Below, in pieces: positions 60,016 to 64,000 of a stretch of DNA of 64,000 nucleotides. Origin of the DNA: Hofstenia miamia (Eukaryota > Xenacoelomorpha > Acoela > Hofsteniidae); assembly GCA_900660155.1 (NCBI GenBank), contig CABFPE010000354.1, forward strand, positions 298,972-362,971. Reading direction: 5' to 3'. The position numbers and the translations under genes are program-made. The notes beneath the pieces were generated by a model, which had not been told where the DNA came from, ran no database searches, and saw only the letters and a list, made by a program, of their open reading frames with translations. Each line of letters begins with the position of its first letter. Position 1 is the stretch's first letter.

Positions 60016-61223
60016 GGACAGCATTGGAGTGTTATTGAAGAAGCAGACCAGATGAGAGGGGTTACAGGAAGAAAATGTTGGAAGAATGGAAGAAGGCAGG
60101 AATGGGATTAGAAGTTACAGAGCAGAGGCTTGCAGGACAAGTGTGAAAGTTACATTTGGATGAGAGTAAGGGGTTAGGCAAAGCAAAGGGAAGATGAAGT
60201 GACAGACGTTGTGACAGAAGTGGCGGAAGTAGCAGAAACCGTGGATGCAGAAACTGAAGGAGCAATCAAGGAAAAGATGAAGGAAGAAATAGGTGAGAGA
60301 ACTAGGTTGCCAGTTTCAAGAGGAGTTAAGAAAAGCAAGCCAGCAGTAGAGACAGCAAAGGTCAATAAAGTGATGGAGAGGATAGATGCTAGGTGTGTCA
60401 CAGAAGTAAATAGCTTAGTGTATGCAGGCGCATGGGAAGTGCTGAAGAATGTAGGCATGGACATGAAGAAGAAAAGGCAACAAGAAGATAAGGGAGACAA
60501 AAAGAAGAATTGAGAATAAAGTGGCAAAGATTAGGCAGCAAATAGGGAAGATCAGGACAAGTAAGGCGGTGCAGGACAGGTGCAGGGTAGGTAAAGGGAA
60601 GACAATAGACACTGTAAGAGAAGAGCTAAAGCAGAGATTAGTTGCAGAAGCTGAGAAACTAAGAAAACAAGCAAGAGACAACATGAAGTTTGAGGCCTAA
60701 GAACGAAGATTCTACAAAGAACTAGATGCAGGAGAAAAGGCTACAGCTAAAGCAGGCGAGGATGCAGTAAGGTTCTGGGAGAATATATGGGGGAAGTGAG
60801 GGACCAGAGATAGAGAGTGAGCAGGTGCAGAAGGAGTTCAGACAAGAAGAAGTAATCACAATTGCAAAGCTGAAGAAGGCTCTAAGGAAGATGAAGAATT
60901 GGAAGGCGCCAAGAAGAGATGAGGTACGTAGGTATTGGCTGAAGGAAGTTCACAAGTGTTCATGAGAGACTAGCAGTAGCATTGGAGGAGTGTGTGGTGA
61001 GTGGGTGTCCAGAGTGGATGGTAGTGGGAAGGAAATTTCTGATACAGAAGGACCCAAAGAAAGGTAGTGAGGCAAGTAACTTCAGGCCAATAACATGTCT
61101 GCCAACAACGTGGAAATTGCTAACTTCAGTGATTTCAAGTAGGCTGGCATGTTACTTAGAACAGAATAGGTTGATACCAGAGGAGCAGAAGGGATGTAGG
61201 ACAAAGACGAGAGGATGCAAAGA
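60014..61223 (+). mobile_element. R4/Dong-like retrotransposon, copy 2 (5' part to RT start)
   Basis: Starts at a TAA array, about 25-30 bases shorter at the 5' end than the 6.5-kb copy. An early stretch reads MLEEWKKAGMGLEVTEQRLA followed by GQ, a block found near the N-terminus of such elements. The frame at 60199-60513 gives ETAKVNKVMERIDARCVTEV. Later segments reach FWENIWG and the RT entry (FRPITCLPTTWKLLTSVISS). There are several frameshifts. It ends at a single n (61224), after which the sequence jumps back to the N-terminal region. Confidence 0.8.
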
Positions 61224-61224
61224 N

Positions 61225-61868
61225 GCAGAAACTGAAGGAGCAATCAAGGAAAAGATGAAGGAAGAAATAGTTGAGAGAACTAGGTTGCCAGTTCCGAGAG
61301 GAGTTAAGAAAAGCAAGTTAGCAGTAGAGACAGCAAAGGTCAATAAAGTGTTGGAGAGGATAGATGCTAGGAGTGTCACAGAAGTAAATAGCTTAGTGTA
61401 TGCAGGCGCATGAGAAGTGCTGAGGAATGTAGACGTGGGCATGAAGAAGAAAAGGCGACAAGAACATAAGGGAGACAGAAAGCCAGCATGGGAGAGAAGA
61501 ATTGAGAGTAAAGTGGCAAAGATTAGTCAGCAAATAGGGAAGATCAGGACAAGTAAATCGGTGCAGGACAGGTGCAGGGTAGGTAAATGGAAGACAGAAG
61601 GACCCAAAGAAAGGTAGTGAGGGAAGCAAATTCAGGCCAATAACATGTCTGCCAACATCTTGGAAATTGCTAACTTCTGTGATTTCAATTAGGCTGGCAT
61701 GTTACGTAGAACAGAACGGGTTGAACTAGAGAAGCAGAATGGATGTAGGACGAAGACGAGGGGATGCAAAGATCAATTGTTGATAGACCAGACAGTGGTG
61801 GAGAATTGTAGAAGAAGGAAGACAAACTTAGCAATGGCATGGATAGACTACAGGAAGGCGTATGACAG
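61225..61868 (+). mobile_element. R4/Dong-like fragment with internal deletion
   Basis: Begins inside the N-terminal region (GCAGAAACTGAAGGAGCAAT) and runs to about 61595. There it jumps from GGTAAATGGAAGAC into RT sequence (AGAAGGACCCAAAGAAAGG), skipping about 450 bases present in the 62-kb copy. It then continues through CKDQLLIDQTVVEN to the motif A region (AMAWIDYRKAYD) and stops at a single n (61869). Either a real deleted copy or a collapse of several copies. Confidence 0.75.
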
Positions 61869-63197
61869 NGGGCATGAAGAAAAAAAGGCGACAAGAAGAT
61901 AAGGGAGACAGAAAGCCAGCATGGGAGAGAAGAATTGAGAATAAAGTGGCAAAGATTAGTCAGCAAATAGGGAAGATCAGGACAAGTAAGTCGGTGCAGG
62001 ACAGGTGCAGGGTAGGTAAATGGAAGACTATGGAAACTGCAAGAGAAGAGCTAAAGCAGAGATTAGTTGCAGAAGCTGAGAAACTAAGAAAATATAGAGC
62101 AAGGCAAGCAAGAGACACCATGAAGTTTGACGCCCAAGAAGGAAGATTCTACAAAGAACTACATGCAGGAGAAAAGGCTACAGCTAGAGCAGTCGAAGAT
62201 GCAGTAAGGTTCTGGGAGAATATATGGGGAAGTGAGGGACCAAGAGCAGATGCAGAAGGAGTTCAGACAAGAAGAAAAAGTAATCACAACTGCAAAGCTG
62301 AAGAAGGCTCTAAAGAAGATAAACTGGAAGGCGCCAGGCAGAAATGAGGTACATGGGTATTGGCTGAAGAAGTTCACAAGTGTTCATGAGAGACTAGCAG
62401 TAGCATTAGAAGAGCATTTGGTGAGTGGGTGCCCAGAGTAGATGGTAGTGGGAAGGAAATTTCTGATACAGAAGCACCCAAAGAAAGGTAGTGAGGGAAG
62501 CAACTTCAGGCCAATAACATGTCTGCCAACAACTTGGAAATTGCTAACTTCTGTGATTCCAATTAGGCTGGCATTTTATGTAGAAAAGAACGGGTTGATA
62601 CCAAAGAAGCAGAATGGATGTAGGACAAATACGAGGGGATGCAAAGATCAATTGTTGATAGACCAGGCAGTGGTGGAGAATTGTAGGACAAGGAAGACAA
62701 ACTTAGCAATGGCATGGATAGACTACAGGAAGGCGTATGACAGCATATCACATAGATGGTTATTGAGGACCCTAGAGGCCAATGGAGTTTCATGGAAATG
62801 GGTTGAATTTCTAGAGAGGGAGATGGGAAAGTGGCAGACTGAGATACATGGGCATAGGTTGAGGTTTAGGCAAGGCATATTCCAAGGAGACAGCTTATCA
62901 TCATTACTGTTTGTAGTTAGCTTAATCCCTATCACAAAAAAGTTAAAGGAGACAGGCATAAGGTATAAGATGGAGAAGAATGGTAGAACAGTGAGTCACC
63001 TGTGGTACATGGACGGCCTGAAGATGTATGCTAGTTCAAGGAAGACGTTGCAGAAGCAAGTGGAGACCTTGGAGAAGGCAAGCACAGTTTCCGGGTTGGA
63101 ATTTGGATTAGGAAAGTGTCAAGCAGTGACAATGACTAGAGGTAAGTGCATGGATGGGGATGGTTTAATAACGAGCAGTGGGGATAAGGTTGAGTAA
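61862..63197 (+). pseudogene. R4/Dong-like ORF: N-terminal region and reverse transcriptase
   Basis: Three frames in series: 61862-62347 (MKKKRRQEDKGDRKPAWERR, FWENIWGSEGP), 62232-62441 and 62442-63197. The last gives 251 uninterrupted residues with RT motifs in order: FRPITCLPTTWKLLTS; CKDQLLIDQAVVENCR; motif A AMAWIDYRKAYDSISH; motif B RQGIFQGDSLSSLLFVVSLI; and motif C HLWYMDGLKMYASS. Motif C has YMDG (63006-63017) where active enzymes have YMDD, so a catalytic aspartate is lost. The 62442 start is only where the frame opens after a TAG at 62439-62441. A TGA ends it at 63195-63197, and the thumb (VKEEYKYLGVKERDQTDHEK) continues in frame. Confidence 0.85.
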
Positions 63198-64000
63198 GTC
63201 AAAGAGGAGTACAAGTACTTAGGAGTGAAAGAGAGGGACCAAACAGATCATGAGAAAATGAAGATGAGGCTCAGAAAAGAATACAAGAGGAGAGTAAGGA
63301 AGGTTCTGCAGAAGTCAGCATTGAATGGGCAGAATTGTATGAAAGCAATTACTACATGGGAAATACCAGTGTTGAGATACTAGGTGAAACAGGAATGAGC
63401 TGGTAGAAGTAGAACCATTATGACTAAAGGAATATGTAGAAGAAAAAACCTAGAGGGTCGGAGGTAGCTATGGAGTAAGGAAGATAAGAACAGAGGCTGA
63501 GGGAAAGAAAGCATATCAGAGACGAATGGATGCAGAGAGACAAACAAGTTATAAGCAGAAGGCAATGCATGGAGAATACTGGAGAAGCACAGAAAACTGT
63601 GACAGAGAAGAGAGCAACAAGTGGCTAAGGAGGACAGGACTAATCAGAGAAACAGAAACACTTATAATGGTGCAGAGGAGCAAGCAATTAGGACAAACTG
63701 AGTGAAGAAGCATATAGACAGAAGAGTAGAAGTAAGTGATAAGTGTAGGCTGTGTAAGAAAGGGTTGGAGACAGTAGATCATCTGATAGTAGGGTGTGAT
63801 AAGTTGGCACAGAATGAGTATAAGTTCAGTCATTACAAGGTGGGAAGAATGGTACACTGGAGTTTGAGCAGGCAGCATGGGTTAGAAGCAGGAGACAAGT
63901 GGTATGAGCACAAGCAACAGGGCGTCATAGAAAATGAGAAGGTTAAGATACTATGGGACTTCAACATACAGACAAGCAAGGTGATAAAGCACAGAGGCCA
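61870..64000 (+). mobile_element. R4/Dong-like retrotransposon, most complete copy, cut by window end
   Basis: Covers the late N-terminal region, the whole RT core, thumb, a linker, a CCHC zinc finger and the beginning of the restriction-like endonuclease. The order and motifs are those of R2/R4/Dong elements, which have one ORF with a C-terminal endonuclease. Compared with copy 1, a short stretch after the thumb (near 63380-63396) is missing. Its 3' end lies outside the window. Confidence 0.85.
63397..64000 (+). pseudogene. R4/Dong-like C-terminus: CCHC finger and endonuclease start
   Basis: 63500-63698 reads QRRMDAERQTSYKQKAMHGE, YWRSTENCDREESNKWLRRT, then GLIRETETLIMVQRSKQL, the block preceding the finger in R2/R4-type proteins. 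After an in-frame TGA near 63699, the frame continues to the window end with CRLCKKGLETVDHLIVGC (C-X2-C-X8-H-X4-C). Next come HWSLSRQHGLEAGDKWYEHK and ILWDFNIQTSKVIKHRG. In the family, ILWDF.IQTD..I..RRPD leads into the catalytic part of a restriction-like endonuclease. The following catalytic residues lie beyond the window. Confidence 0.8.

Noticed and set aside
1-64000. tRNA, rRNA, CRISPR arrays, bacterial-type promoters or operons
   Set aside because: No tRNA-like TTCRA arm with matching stems, no rRNA sequence and no spaced direct repeats were seen; the sequence is eukaryotic and repeat-rich.

Overview
This is an AT-rich, gene-poor stretch of a eukaryotic, almost certainly invertebrate animal, nuclear genome. 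Most of it is long runs of A/T-biased DNA with no sustained reading frame, broken by many (TA)n and (TAA)n microsatellites. The recognisable content is mostly animal transposon families (R4/Dong-like and CR1/Rex1-like non-LTR retrotransposons, Tc1, a Harbinger-like element), plus one probable host exon that resembles the start of a DEG/ENaC channel. I cannot name the species; a cnidarian, arachnid or mollusc with an AT-rich genome would all fit.

Layout. 1-6.5 kb: AT-rich, no gene. 6.5-8.5 kb: a decayed R4/Dong-like non-LTR retrotransposon starting directly at a (TAA)n array. 8.9-10.25 kb: a 1335-bp Tc1-like transposon with intact inverted termini, a TA duplication and a transposase broken by two stops and one frameshift. 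12.7-13.7 kb: a Harbinger-like non-autonomous element with another repeat nested in it. 16-17.5 kb: microsatellites and a duplicated block. 21-21.7 kb: a CR1-like reverse-transcriptase fragment present twice. 23.4-23.8 kb: a TAA-flanked element tail. 25.2-25.6 kb: an assembly gap inside a poly-C repeat. 31.0-31.2 kb (minus): the DEG/ENaC-like exon. 33.6-34.3 kb: a CR1/L2-like reverse-transcriptase relic. 38.96-39.44 kb (minus): a 3' fragment of the R4/Dong-like family next to a TAA array. 43.8-46.6 kb: a 1.26-kb block duplicated in tandem, with an extra internal duplication. 47.2 kb: a gap inside (TA)n. 51.2 kb: a compound microsatellite. 56.0-56.7 kb: a duplicated block with indels. 58.3-59.0 kb (minus): a CR1/Rex1-like reverse-transcriptase relic. 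60.0-64.0 kb: the best R4/Dong-like material, including the RT core and a C-terminal CCHC finger with the start of a restriction-like endonuclease, cut by the window edge.

Nothing here forms an operon or pathway. The strongest biological theme is a site-preferring retrotransposon family whose copies and tails repeatedly abut (TAA)n arrays, which themselves sit in copies of a short SINE-like repeat. The second theme is technical: most isolated single n characters mark the joint of a near-identical duplicate, sometimes with SNPs or indels, so much of the tandem duplication is probably haplotype or contig-end artefact.
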